A DNA stretch of 64,000 nt, taken from assembly GCA_037447655.1 (NCBI GenBank), contig JBBHKE010000672.1:137001-201000 (forward strand), in the 5' to 3' direction. The notes below the pieces were generated by a model, which worked only from the letters and a program-made list of their open reading frames with translations, ran no database searches and was not told the DNA's origin. Below are positions 1 to 11,160 of this stretch, piece after piece. Origin of the DNA: Zygnema cylindricum. Its lineage: Eukaryota > Streptophyta > Zygnematophyceae > Zygnematales > Zygnemataceae. A program made the translations under genes and the position numbers. How positions within the stretch are numbered: the stretch's first letter is position 1; every line of letters starts with the position of its first letter.

Positions 1-480
1 GGCATTGTCACATCACATCACATTTTTGTCTTTGCGCTTTGGTTTGTCTTGTTGCATGATATCACATCCTCTCCTATAATTTCGTCTTGGGACTTATTGG
101 ATTTAGAGGGTAGGGTTTTTCCTCCCTATTTAATCATTTATTTTGCGCTTTTCTTAATGGCTCCGCTGTGTTTTCTGTTTGGGTTAAAGTACCAAGGGAA
201 ATGTTAGAGAAATATTTTTGTAGATGGGATCAAATTGAGTATTGTGGACAACTTATACTCACATAATCACACATATGGTTGATATTCAGAGTACCTACTG
301 GTTGTTGAAGATATGTCAATTTTACTTCTTCTTTGGAATCGTCCACTTCTTTCATGCCATCACTTCTTGGTTTGCATTTTTTTCCTTGGAACGAGAATTG
401 TCAAACTTTAAATGTATTGCCATCATCCGCATGCGTTCAGTGTTCGTAAGAAACTAATTCCTAAATCTCTGCTGCTGCAG
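1..480 (+). other. Upstream intron or 5' flank of kinase gene
   Basis: No convincing coding sequence is seen. The stretch ends in a pyrimidine-rich tract followed by CTGCTGCTGCAG at 469-480, a good 3' splice acceptor directly before the kinase coding sequence. It is therefore most likely the last part of an intron, with the earlier exons outside the window. A 71-codon open frame at 242-457 has no recognisable features. Confidence 0.55.
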
Positions 481-2100
481 GCTGACAGCTCCTCCTCCGG
501 AGACATGTGGCTCATCACCGCAGATGATATTGCAGCTGCGACTGACAACTTCTCTTCTTCCAACAGGATTGGAAGTGGAGGCTTCGGTGAAGTTTTTAAG
601 GGGCGTCTCATGGGAATGGATATAGCTGTGAAAAAGATCCTTCCTGGAAGAATAGTAGATGACAAGTTTGAACAAGAAATTCGACTTCTGAATACCTTCA
701 GGCACCCGCATATCCTGCTTCTGATTGGTTATGAACCCAGTGGACCCTGTCTAGTGAGCGACTACATGTCAGGAGGCAGCCTCCAAGACTACCTTGGAGA
801 AAGGGAAGGTGCCTTAACTTGGAAGGACAAAGTGCGAATTTGTCGAGAAATGGCGTGTGCTGTGGCGTACATGCACAAGCGAAATGTGGTGCATCGAGAC
901 TTGAAACCAGTGAATGTGCTTCTCGACGACAATAAAAAAAGCAAAATATGTGATATGGGTCTGGCCAAACTGTGTGAGGGGAACCAGGTGAATGTGTCTG
1001 GCCTATGTGGAACATTCGGCTATATAGATCCTTACATCTCAAGATCCGGTCGTGTGGGTCCCCCTTCGGACACCTATGCACTTGGACTCATTATTCTGCA
1101 ACTGCTGACAGGGATGAAACGTATCCAAGATGTTCATAAGTTGTTAGATGAACTTCAGAAAATTTCTCCAGTAAGCCGATGGGGGAAAGACGACGTTGTT
1201 TTTAACGAGATTATTGTACATTTCTGTACAAAATTGGATCCAAGGAGCTCTGCGATGCCCAGAGAGGCCTTACAGAAGACTGTGGGGCTCCTGCTTAGGT
1301 GTTTGGAACGCACGTGGGAATATCGGCCCGACCTCGATGTCTTCCTGTCATCCCTAGTAGAGCTGGAAGGTTTGGCCAGCAAAGGGGAAGTTGGACGGTT
1401 GGTACAATCTGTGGAATCTGAATATGTATTGCAGTTGGCAGCTGAAGAAAGAGAAGCTGATGAAAAAAGGAAAATGCTGCAGGAGACTTCTGCCAGGTTG
1501 AGGGCAAAATTAGAGGTGAGATATTGTTTTTTGCAATCAGAGGATGATTAAACGAATTACATTACGTTAAGAAAATTGTTACAGTTGTTGTCATATAGTA
1601 GGTAATGTTTGCCCTAATCGCTTGGCATTGTCTTGCAGGCTGGATTTGTGGAAGATGCATTTTCCTTGGGCAGTCCATTTGTTATTCGTTTGCAAGATGT
1701 ACAGTCTGGTTTTCTTAATTTGTTAGATTTGGCTACCTGAAACTTTACACTATTCTGAAATATCAGTTTACTTTTGGTGTTGCAGATGATGGTTGCTAAA
1801 CGAGAAAAGCTAAACCAGGACTTTTGGATTGCGCAAGAGCGTGCAGAAACGTCGAAGAAAAGCATGTCAGAATTGCAACAGAACATATCGTTCGCAATGA
1901 GCTCTCAGAAATTTGAAGATCTCGCACGCCTCGGAGATGATGTGAAGCATTTAGGACAGACTATCATTGCGGAGGAAAAGGAGAAGTTAAATCTACAGTC
2001 AGAACTGGAGGCGGTGGAAAAGGACATTACAGAAATGGAAACTATGGCTTCTCGTTTTGATAAAGCGAATGCCGACGAGAGGGAGACGGCCATGGCTTGA
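481..2100 (+). CDS. Receptor-like cytoplasmic kinase with C-terminal coiled coil (5' partial, two exons)
   Basis: A Ser/Thr protein kinase of the plant RLCK / U-box-kinase type. Exon 481-1515 is joined in phase to exon 1786-2100; the intron 1516-1785 has GTGAG donor and TTGCAG acceptor. Visible motifs are the glycine loop GSGGFGEVF (571-597), the ATP-binding Lys in AVKK (625-636), the catalytic loop HRDLKPVN (892-915), DMG in place of DFG (952-960) and the activation segment GTFGYIDPY. After the kinase lobe come about 170 residues rich in Glu, Lys, Arg and Leu, predicted as coiled coil. Related plant proteins usually place a coiled coil before the kinase and a U-box after it; I see no U-box here. 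The metal-binding Asp of DMG is kept, so activity is plausible. The reading frame stops at TGA 2098-2100, but coiled-coil-like sequence continues in the same frame (next entry). An alternative acceptor at 1639 leads to a stop at 1738-1740. Confidence 0.8.
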
Positions 2101-2289
2101 TGTGAGAGGCTTCGAATGGAGGCTGCGAATAAGAGGCGGGAAATAGTTGCGGCAGTAAATGGGGAACATATCGTGGATCTGCATTTGTTGTTAAGAGAGG
2201 CACGACTAGCCGATGGAAAAGCAGATGAGTTGCAGAAAAAGTATTCGTCAAAAGATGCAAGGTTTGGGCGCCACGATGTTAAGAATTGA
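2101..2289 (+). pseudogene. In-frame continuation of the kinase coiled coil after a TGA
   Basis: Read in the frame of the preceding exon, the 62 codons after the TGA at 2098-2100 are open and have the same Glu/Arg/Lys/Leu/Ala composition (for example CERLRMEAANKRREIV). They end at TGA 2287-2289. The simplest reading is a former CGA arginine codon mutated to TGA, a CpG-type transition, which would make the gene slightly truncated or the locus a young pseudogene. It could also be a real terminus with chance downstream similarity. Confidence 0.5.
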
Positions 2290-2930
2290 TGATTTTGTTT
2301 GGAAAAATTGGTCATAAACGAATAGTTGGTGATTCGAAGTGTAGTAGGTTCCGAGAAGCTGTTGGAGAAGGAAATTTTTCTTGTAAGTCTAGGGAGTGTG
2401 ATTAATTTTTTGGGCTGACCACATTGGTCGGTCTTACTCACTCAACGTTTAGAATGTGATAGGCGATAAAGAGGTTTGCAAGATGTGATGGTACTTAAAT
2501 TTTTAACATGACAGACATAGACATAGAAAACTGACGTTAGAAGACAAAAATGTAAAAAGGTGACAAATATGTAAAAAGGTGACAAAAATGTAAGAAGGTG
2601 ACGATAACAGGAGGATATCGTAACCATGCCCACATTTACAATCATTTTTTAAAAAGTCGTCTCGGTGGAGGGAAATGCATTCACATGTCATTCCTGTTTA
2701 ATTAGCGTTAGTTACTATAATCTCGACTGTTTCTAAATAGTGTAAGGTACAAAATGTGGCCGTCCGTACTAAAACTGCTCATTATTTCATACAAACGCAC
2801 AAAATAAGACTGAGATAAAGGCGTCGACATGGGAAAGTGAGTGCGCCGCCACTTAAAAGCGTACTCAGATTTGATTCCAAGTCATAAAGACGAGGGAAAT
2901 ATGCGAGAACTTGTTCTGACATGTTCAAGC
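2290..2930. other. 3' flank, no gene seen
   Basis: AT-rich non-coding sequence. The only structure I see is the 19-bp tandem repeat listed separately. No recognisable exon or U-box coding sequence follows the kinase. Confidence 0.5.
2543..2599. repeat. Tandem repeat, three 19-bp units
   Basis: Units begin at 2543, 2562 and 2581 with the form gacaaaaatgtaaaaaggt. The second and third differ from the first by one base each. A minor local repeat. Confidence 0.9.
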
Positions 2931-2934
2931 ATCG

Positions 2935-3101
2935 AATATGTGAACACACTATCACGGCTCAATCCAAATTAGTGTTAGGTGTATATTTAGCGTTGATTTT
3001 TTGTTGGTGTTAAGCCCTTGAGCCTAAAATAGAGTTAATAACACTAATTGTTTCTTTACACTAATTATTTCTTAACTCTAATAGTGATTCACAGTGTACT
3101 T
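2935..3101. mobile_element. Degraded member of the 'ctaatagcgatt' MITE-like family
   Basis: The right end at about 3078-3101 reads ctctaatagtgattcacagt followed by gtac. This is a variant of the terminus seen twice, perfectly inverted, at 20533-21019. The interior has the family's repeated ttagtgtta and cactaattgtttc words. The left end is too diverged to place with certainty. Confidence 0.45.
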
Positions 3102-3439
3102 TCAACCCTTTTTAAAAAAATTCCATGTAATGTATCCATACACAAAAAGTACATGCATTTTAAGAAAACACGATGATAGATTATTTTGACTACCTAAGAA
3201 ATAATTTTGTTGAGATGTACAATTTTGATTTTCAAGCAAGTCTCTTTAATACAAAAATTGCACGAATGCAAATCCAAATTCTTGTTACTTCTCATTAATG
3301 TTTTTATGCAACGACTGCAAATCATCCAATAAGGAGATAATTCCCTGGTCATCTAATGACAAGCTGTCGTTCCAACTATCTTTATTTTTCTTCGTGGATG
3401 TTTGATGGGTTCAATTCATAGAGAGCACCATAGAAGAAA

Positions 3440-3525
3440 AAAGACGAAAGAGAAGAGAGAGAGAGAGAGGACAGAGTGGGGACATATTAGGGCAGATTCA
3501 CAAGAAGGGCAGATTCACAAAAATG
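3440..3525. repeat. GA microsatellite and 17-bp duplication
   Basis: A (GA)n tract at about 3452-3470 is followed by two copies of a 17-bp unit containing gggcagattcacaa at 3491-3525. Confidence 0.8.
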
Positions 3526-3639
3526 GCAGACGTTATAATGCTTTCTGCCTTAGGTGTCAAGAAAAATCATAAATTTCAAGCATCGATTTTTTCCTTTTTT
3601 CAATATTTGACCAAAAAATATATATATATTGAAGTCCTA

Positions 3640-4025
3640 CCAAGCCAAACCTTTCTTTTTCCTACCTCCATCTCCTCCTACCCCCTCCTCTTTTCCTCCC
3701 CTCCCTCCCTCTCCTCCATCTCACTCCTTTCTCCTTCCTCCCTCTCTCCCCTCCCTCTCCATTTCACTCCCTCTCACCCCTTTCCTCTTCTCTCTCCCTC
3801 TCCTCCTCCCTCCTTCCCTCTTCTTCCTCCCTCTCCTCCCCTCGTCTCTTCCCTCCCCCACAACCGTTTTACTGTCCTAAAATAGCGTACGACTTCCGCC
3901 ACGTGGTAATGCGTGGACTGTCGATCTATTATCACAATCAATATTTTTGTCGCGAAGAACCAACAGATGGACCAATATCTGTCCACCCTCAAAGGGAGAG
4001 AGGGAGGGAGGGAGGGAGGGAGGGA
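3640..4025. repeat. Polypyrimidine tract and (GGGA)n microsatellite
   Basis: Bases 3650-3860 are almost pure C/T on the + strand. After a short unique stretch, 3993-4025 is a (GGGA)n array. Open frames here encode only Pro/Ser/Leu low complexity and are not genes. Confidence 0.9.
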
Positions 4026-4291
4026 ACTAATGTACACAATACGTGAAACGCGGGTCACCCAAAGACCTCTCCAAACTACGACAACCGTCCATAACCGGTA
4101 ATCCTAAACTGAATTATTCTCTATGATACTTTCATCTATTTTTAAAGGTTCACACTATTAAAGACGCAATTCACGCGGGGACCACAAATGACTTAAGCAC
4201 TCCGTGTCGTATACTTTATCACCGACACATACTTGAAATAGTGAAACTTCTAGGCTCTTTAATCATTGACAGCCTTTTGCTGTGATCGCAG

Positions 4292-4886
4292 GAGTCGCAT
4301 GCACTTTGGGTGTTTTGGGCGATGCGGAGAAACGATTGGATATGGAAATTTTCAGTGGACCCTGAAAATGACTTATTATTCCTGGACAAAACTAGACTCA
4401 GTCAATGTTAGTGAGCTTAAAAGTCAATGTGGTAAGAGAATCGTGTATTTTAGTTTCTGTTGTTCATTGAAAATATCCGCTGTGATGCCCTATGGTTTAC
4501 ATTTTTTTTTGCAGTCTAAAACCTGTGATTTTACATCTTGTTTCTCTTGTTTCATGGATGGCATTTTCAATCAATTTTGCGATTATTGTTTCTTCAGTTG
4601 TCTTTTCAGTTTTGATAAAAGTATTTTGGAAAATGCCACCTGACTGCAGCCAACTCATGGAATATAACTGTGTTGGATGGCATTTACTGACATCATGTTT
4701 TATGTCACACCATGATCTGAAGTATATTGCACAGATAGCTTATGAAATTTTGTTATATTTGTGAATTTGACCTTCAGTAGCTCATTTTGTCTGTGATTTT
4801 TTTATTTACTTTATTTTTGTTTATTTGCAGTTGCCTGTTTAGATGAATTTTTGGACAAGGAAATAAACTCAATTCATCTCAAACAA
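4292..4886 (+). CDS. Possible two-exon fragment of an unrecognised gene
   Basis: Exon candidate 1 (4292-4406) follows a GATCGCAG acceptor. It is open for 38 codons in one frame, including DPENDLLFLDKTRLSQ, and ends before a GT at 4407. Exon candidate 2 (4831-4886) follows TTTATTTGCAG, encodes ACLDEFLDKEINSIHLKQ and ends at CAA|GTGAGT. The phases fit: one base left over from exon 1 plus two from exon 2. Together they make 57 codons. I do not recognise the family, and no further exon is obvious on either side. It may be a gene fragment or a chance pair of splice sites. Confidence 0.25.
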
Positions 4887-6355
4887 GTGAGTTTTTGATG
4901 AAAATGTATATATGCCAGAATTTTGTAGGCGTGTTATTTTGATGCAAATCTTCGATGATCTCTAATGCTTCAAGTATTTTATTCAGGAGAAATGACGGGC
5001 TAGCCAGAAGAAATTATTCAAATTATTTGTGTGTTGAAATGAGTTCTCCACAAATATAGTCTCACAAATTCAATGCAGCATAGTTGTTCAGTGCTTGCAA
5101 TGCTACCGAATTTTCATTTTGGAGTGGATAATTCAGTCTTAGAGCACAGTATTACTAACATTGAGATTTACTAGCATCATTATTAACAAGAAAATGAAGA
5201 AAATGTATACCGTGTTCTATATTTCGCTATGTGTCTTCAAAGTAAACATGATATCATTGTGAACTTACTTTAGAGTGTTTTGAAAGACATGCTCAATCTA
5301 CTGAGAAACATGAAATAGGATCTACGGCATACACCTTCAGATGATAGTGGAAATGGTGGGACACGTGGTGAATCTGTGTTCTAGTTATAGAAGATCTGAT
5401 CATGATGTATAAAAAAACTACATAAAAATGGAATGATGAACATCCAATCAAGTCAATTTAGTGTTTGATGTACTTTTTGCACCTTTAATGTTTGCTTGAT
5501 ATAATGAGCTTTCAGTTGCACATTACAGAAACATAGGAAAGTACCATGGGTGAGAGTCTTGGTTTTTGAAGAATTCATTGATCTGATCAGTACAGGGGAC
5601 ATGAGATGATAACTAAAGAGCCAGCAATACTAGGCAGTCATTTACATTGTCTCCAACAGTCACACAAGCGACCAGCTGAAATCTGTGGTCCTCTCGTCAA
5701 CTTTATGTCCACAACACGGAGGCATGTTAGTTACTACAAATATCTTCCTTCAGCAGCATGCCAGTTTGATGTTTCACATATGAAATACAAAGCAGAATAA
5801 ATTAAAAAGCACGATGGTAAACCATCTGAGTCTAGGGGTACAAAAGGGGTGGCATGACCAACACTGAAAAACAACAATAAAAAACAAAAAGAGCGACAAA
5901 AACACACCCTAAAAAAGGAAACAACAAAAAGGAAAATAAAAGCACCCTAACTCAAATGAAAAACACGGCAACTCAAGTAAATATAAAATGATGCTTGCAT
6001 CAAATGTTATAAACCAAGAGCAAAAATAGAAAGTGGAACCACGATGATAATTATTTTTCACCATTGGATCTGAGGGTGCTGAGGACAATTCACTTGCACG
6101 AGCAGAGGTCGTGTCGCAAAAGGAAAAACATCCCCCTCCAAGAGAAGTTCGTTGCTGCTCCAAAAACGACCTCGGCTTAAGCATTCTTTACGTAGATATC
6201 AACATTTCATTGCAGTAAGGTGCAAACCTCAAGCTCTGCAGTAACTGCATGGATGGAATTTCAAAAGGTCCACTAAAAAAAAATCGAAGCAAATTATTTT
6301 CTACGTCAGTGTGAATAATAACTATATCACATTATCCACTTTGGCAAAAAAAGTA
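4887..6355. other. Intergenic, no gene seen
   Basis: AT-rich sequence with scattered short open frames (for example 5606-5800) that lack recognisable domains or splice context. No repeat family is identified. Confidence 0.5.
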
Positions 6356-6578
6356 CTTCACCGTGTATCACAATTAGTGTTAATGTTTTTTTTGCCTCTT
6401 AAAACATCTTTTCTACGTACACGCTTGTCGGATCATGGATCTGATGGTTGCGATTGAAATCTTAAATTTTCACCTTCCGGTTGATGGCCTCCATGTGAAA
6501 ATCAGACAAATATGTACAGAAAAAAATCGTTTTAAGTGGCAAAAAAAATATGAACACTAATAGTGATACGCGGTGTAG
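6356..6578. mobile_element. MITE-like element with terminal inverted repeats
   Basis: The left end (6356-6381, caccgtgtatcacaattagt core) and right end (6553-6578, cactaatagtgatacgcggt core) are inverted copies with only a few mismatches over 26 bp. The 223-bp element has no coding capacity. It belongs to the family seen at 20533-21019, and its right end is duplicated (next entry). Confidence 0.75.
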
Positions 6579-6720
6579 TGCACAATTTCTTATTTGACAA
6601 ATGCACCCAAGCTTTTACATATACACAAAAAATCCTAATAAGTGATACGCGGTGTAGTGCACAATTTCTAATTTGACAAATGCACCCAAGCTTTTACATA
6701 TACACAAAAAATCCTAATAA
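6563..6720. repeat. 79-bp tandem duplication spanning a MITE end
   Basis: Bases 6563-6641 and 6642-6720 are nearly identical (one clear difference, tctta versus tctaa). Each unit begins with the terminal gtgatacgcggtgtag of the MITE-like element. The second copy therefore carries an extra element end without an element. Confidence 0.9.
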
Positions 6721-7779
6721 GGGAAGAAAGTCAAATATAAAAGAAAGATATTACCAAAGGCTTTCCAGCACTTACTATCGCATTTAAGCCTGTGTGAGGC
6801 AAAACCTATTCCCTATTCAATCAAGTTTGTGGTTTACGCCAAAATGCTAAAATAGAGAAAAGTATTGGATTAGAAAGTAAACCACATCATGATTTAGTAA
6901 GATGCCTATGTGCCAATAATTGGCTCTTTCTCCTACTGATAAAAAGGATGGGTTTCGCTATTTCCTCATTTGCCCTTGCAAAGACTATAGTTGAGTTTGG
7001 TGGATACATTTCCAATCCCTCTCATTCTTACGACATCATCAATAAAGTGCACAATTAGAGTAGTTTAGTATGCATACCTTCATAATGGTGGTTGACCAAG
7101 TTTGAGAAATTCCACCATAAAATTGTTAGAGTAAAGAAATTATTAGTGTGGGTTTTATACTATGCTCATCGTTCCTAGCGTTAATAACACTAATTCGGTC
7201 GCAACTTTTTTGGTCAAAAATCACAAAATAGAGTTTGACAACATTATTTAAGGACGTGGACTACAATCTGCCACGTCTCCTTGCACTAAATTAATATTAT
7301 TAATTCTACTTTCGCATTAACATTAATAAATCTTTGACACCAATAACAATGAGCAGTGAAGTGTTATTAATTCTCATTCTGCTTTGCTTTCCAACTGTTT
7401 AGAGAATTAGTATCAAGAAATAGCCAGTTAGTGATCAGAACTATTAGGTTTAAGGGCCAGAACACCAATATAGTGTTATAAATGCTAACAACGAGTCACA
7501 CCGTATCTTCTTGGGTCATACAGAAAATCGAGTCTGCTAAACAACTATTGAACCATTCGTCAAAATAAATGTCAAATCCTTTTTGTAAACTTTCACATTT
7601 TATCGTCTTAAAAGAAGCACAGACTAAAAGGATTTTATTTCCGTTAAGAAATTCCAAACATAGGTTTTAACATAAAAATACAATTCCTCTTTATAGATAA
7701 AAGAGTGACAAAGGACAAGTTGTTAAACTACGTAATCATAGTTACTCTTTGTAGCTGATACTCCAGTAGGCTTGTGTTC
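6721..7779. other. Intergenic, with traces of the MITE-like family
   Basis: No gene seen. Words such as gcgttaataacactaattcgg (7179-7199) and gagtcacaccgtatc (7492-7506) suggest a further diverged copy of the MITE-like family at about 7150-7506, too decayed to bound. Confidence 0.4.
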
Positions 7780-10041
7780 TTACAGAAACTTGCCGTAAAG
7801 TGAATATGTAAATTTTGTCATATCGCATACCCGATTTCGGGTTGCCTCATAGTCTTCACTACCGGAAATGAAAAAAAAAAACAAATGCAAAACATACGCT
7901 CCCGCTGATTTGGCATCATTCCCATGGCTAAGGTTACAAAAACATGTAGGATAAAACCTAATTTCTATTCCTCTTCTCCCAAACACATAATTGTGGCCAA
8001 AGGCATCAACTGAATATTCACTCTTTGAAGGTGTCAAGTCTCTCGTATCATGTCGAGGACCAATTTTCACTATGACCTTATCATCTACAGTGGCAACGTA
8101 AAGATTATTTTCGGCCGCGTTAATGAAACACTTCCTACACGCGTTGATACCATTCTGTTTGCGGACCTGAATGAGAGCTTTGATTTCGTCTTTGTGACCC
8201 CAATCGAAGAAGTGATCGTAAAACTACAACAGCAGACAAAGAGTTGTTTTTTAAGATCTCGTGAACTTGCCAATGGTGTAACTGAATTACATTTTAAATA
8301 CCATACAAAAACTCATTTTTTCTACAATGGCCACTATACTTGAAACAAAATCACATAAAATCATAATGATGAATCTGCTGCAAATGTTGGTATACTCACC
8401 ACACAGGGTACACCAGGATGTGTGGGAATGTACGCATAGTCTTGTATCACTTTGTCATTCGGGAAGGGCCAATGTCCCTCTGTGGACCCCATATCGTGAC
8501 TCTCGATGAAAGTCACAGCCTTCTCAGGCCAATATCCAATCATACCTGCAAAAAATCTATCCAATCATACCTGCAAAAAATCTCCCCGTTGACATTCTCA
8601 GTAACGCTCATTTCCAGTGAGTTTTGGAAATCATAGCCAACATTTACTTACAAGCATTTTCAACTGATGGACAAAGAATTATCCTAGAATGCAATGCCAT
8701 TACTTGGAGACCATTTAACAACATCGTTGGAGGTTTTATTGGTACCTTTTTCTAATTGTTATTGTTCTAGCAATTCCGCCTACCTGGAGGATTGGTGTTA
8801 GTGTCTCGGAGTAGCCATAACTGCCCGTTGACAGCCTCTTAGAAAACACCTTTGGTTGTTAAAATCAAAAGTTGTTGATTTCCCCTGTGTGGCATTTACC
8901 CAATCCAGAAGCAGCTGTCTGTGACCATCTTGATTGTAATCAACGCCACCTCCGCCATAGCTAAGAGTTGTCCAATATTCCACTACAGAAAACAAGGGCC
9001 CTGTCCGCTCATTGTAAAGTCCTACAAAGTATCCTCCAAATCCCTTCACAAAGTCATATCGCCAACCATCAAAACCAATATCTATTTTTAGCCAGTTCAT
9101 CCAGCTTGCTAGCTCATTCTGTACACATTCATTTGTGTGGTCAATGTCTGGAGGAGCGCCATAATCCTCTCAATCCTCTACTGTATCTTGTTGACCTCTT
9201 CCTTTGTACTCAAGGTCGCCTCATACTATTGCCCATGGGCCCAAATCTAAACGCTCATCCGGAGTGCCTCTTTCAAATATGTTCCACACACCATGATCGT
9301 CTTGCTTATCTCCACACATGTGGTTGATGACAATATCTCTAATGCAACGAAAAACTGTTTTGTGCAATTTGTCGATCCCTAACTTCAACTACTCCTCGTT
9401 TCCATACTTTGACGAATTTAGGTTATATAGTTGATTAAGCTATTATCCTACACACAAAAAAAATGAGCTATCTTGATTGATTACAACTCCAAGAGCACAT
9501 GGTAAAGGGAAAAGCAAAAAAGATAATTTTCTCGCTCTGCGCGAATAAAAACAACTGTACACGAACTTAAAACATTCTAAAAATTCCTTAATGCCAAGTC
9601 AATCTTGCAAAAGACTTGTCCAATGAGTTGAAGATGAAGAGCTTCAGGCTAACAAGCTAGCTGCGATTAGTATTGTTACTAAATATATGAAATTTGTTCG
9701 CACACCAAGATTAACGACAACAGATACCAATTCTACCTTTCCTACCCTGCTTGCACAATTTGTTTCCACCATCTGGTTCTAGGGAATTTTATTTTTTTGT
9801 TGAAAGCAGAAAGTATTTCTTCAATTAAACTTCGCATATTTATTTGAATGAGTGAACACTTCTAACTGTTCGACAAAACCACTGCCTATGACAAGACCCG
9901 CACCTTACGACGCTACGAAATGGCTTGGAGGAGGCATCCACACATCAGTAATACCTGCTAACGCGATTTCCTCAGTGAGCTTTGCAAGTACATTATACCA
10001 ACCATTTTTTCATTATAGCAAGACTCCCAGTTGAAACTTTC
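7780..10041 (-). pseudogene. AMY: Plant alpha-amylase (GH13) pseudogene, four exons
   Basis: An endo-1,4-alpha-glucanase of starch breakdown. Exons read 10041-9904, 9447-8784, 8545-8400 and 8223-7780, all with GT-AG borders in compatible phase; boundaries match those I remember for plant AMY genes. Recognisable stretches are FNWES and VWMPPPSH in exon 1 and LNSSKYGNE, DIVINH and GFDGWRYDFVKG in exon 2. Exon 3 has [15 protein letters not shown] and exon 4 has YDHFFDWGHKDEI and VKIGPRHD. The catalytic triad codons survive: Asp at 9053-9055, Glu at 8978-8980, Asp at 8493-8495. The gene is broken by stops at 9905-9907, 9389-9391, 9221-9223, 9170-9172 and 8839-8841, and by frameshifts near 10010 and 8860. 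The normal C-terminus near AFGHNYVF runs on for about 50 extra codons. No signal-peptide exon is identified with confidence. Confidence 0.92.
8536..8583 (-). repeat. 25-bp duplication of the amylase exon-3 splice acceptor
   Basis: The segment ccaatcatacctgcaaaaaa plus five bases occurs at 8536-8560 and again from 8561. On the - strand this duplicates the TTTTTTGCAG|GTATGATTGG acceptor. It is probably a slippage product after the gene lost function. Confidence 0.85.
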
Positions 10042-11160
10042 CTATGGCAGCAAAGAGTAAGACCACTTAGTAACACAATACATCATAGATTCACATACAT
10101 GATATATGGAACTATAAATTTTGTTAAAATCATGAGCCCTTATTTCAATGATTTTTCTTGCTTGCTTTATAGATTCAATATCCCATCAATATTTTAACTG
10201 TGAATCCTATTTCAATTTAGAGCCAAAATAGCCAGGTCTTTAATTGACAATGCGAATTGAACCGTACCAACACAAATGAGTACTCCTACAAACGAAGGAA
10301 TAATATATGAACAACTGCGGTGGCTCCATATGGCATTACACATTATGATTTAATTAAAAATCCAGGATTGTAATTAAGGATAAGAAAAACTGAAGGCCTT
10401 AACCAAACTTTCACATTTTACACTATGCAGTGTACCTGCAGCATTATGACATGCTTATTATCGATCTTTATGTTCCCACATCATGAAGCTAATTTTTTTT
10501 CAGCTGGAGCGTCCGGTTTTTTTTGCACTGACTTCTGGAGCGCAACTGCTTTTGCACTTGCCGTCACGCTCTATCCGCCAAATGCGTAACATCCGCCCAC
10601 TTTTTGAGCTTGCAAGTGACCAAAAGAAGTCTTTCTCACAAAAGCCTTCCCTTTATAGTCAGATAAAGATACATTTCTCTCATGATTACTTTCCACTAGA
10701 TTGTGTTTCGTGGATATAGCCTGAGAGGTCGCCCGGACGAATTGCGTCGTACCAATGGCAACCATAGTTATTGAAAGAATAAACAAAAGTTGAAGTTCAG
10801 GAAATTATAATAGACGTGACAAATCCCAACAAATTTCTTCTATGTATATTTTTCAAACGCAAAGCGCGACGGCGCAACAGTCATGGACATACAGACACAT
10901 GGCAGATGGAAGAGCTAACAAGATCGTTCGAGGGTACCACGTGTTAATAATTATGAAAAAAAATTCTAAGTGGAGAGTTATAAGTGGCTAGAGATCTAGT
11001 CGGAAAACGCGTGGCAGGAAAGTATAATTGACTTTACGAATTTTTAAGCATGAGTTATATGTGGCAGCTCAAGGTGCTTTCGGCGTTTTGTGGATCTAAT
11101 CATCCAGGAGATTTCCTTGTGCGCTAATGATGAACAGTAGCTGTATCGTAACTATTTATC
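10042..11160. other. Upstream of amylase pseudogene, no gene seen
   Basis: This would have held the promoter and first exon of the amylase gene. A 71-codon open frame on the - strand (10571-10786) starts hydrophobic, but it begins at TTG and shows no amylase match, so I do not call it. Confidence 0.45.

Noticed and set aside
1639-1740. Alternative second exon of the kinase gene
   Set aside because: The acceptor is good, but the frame stops after 33 codons, whereas the 1786 acceptor continues the coiled coil in phase.
3523-3885. Open frames rich in Pro, Ser and Leu
   Set aside because: They are translations of the polypyrimidine tract, open in several frames at once.
10571-10786. Possible signal-peptide exon of the amylase gene on the - strand
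   Set aside because: It begins at TTG and the hydrophobic start is short. I found no amylase-like residues or matching splice phase to exon 1 at 10041.
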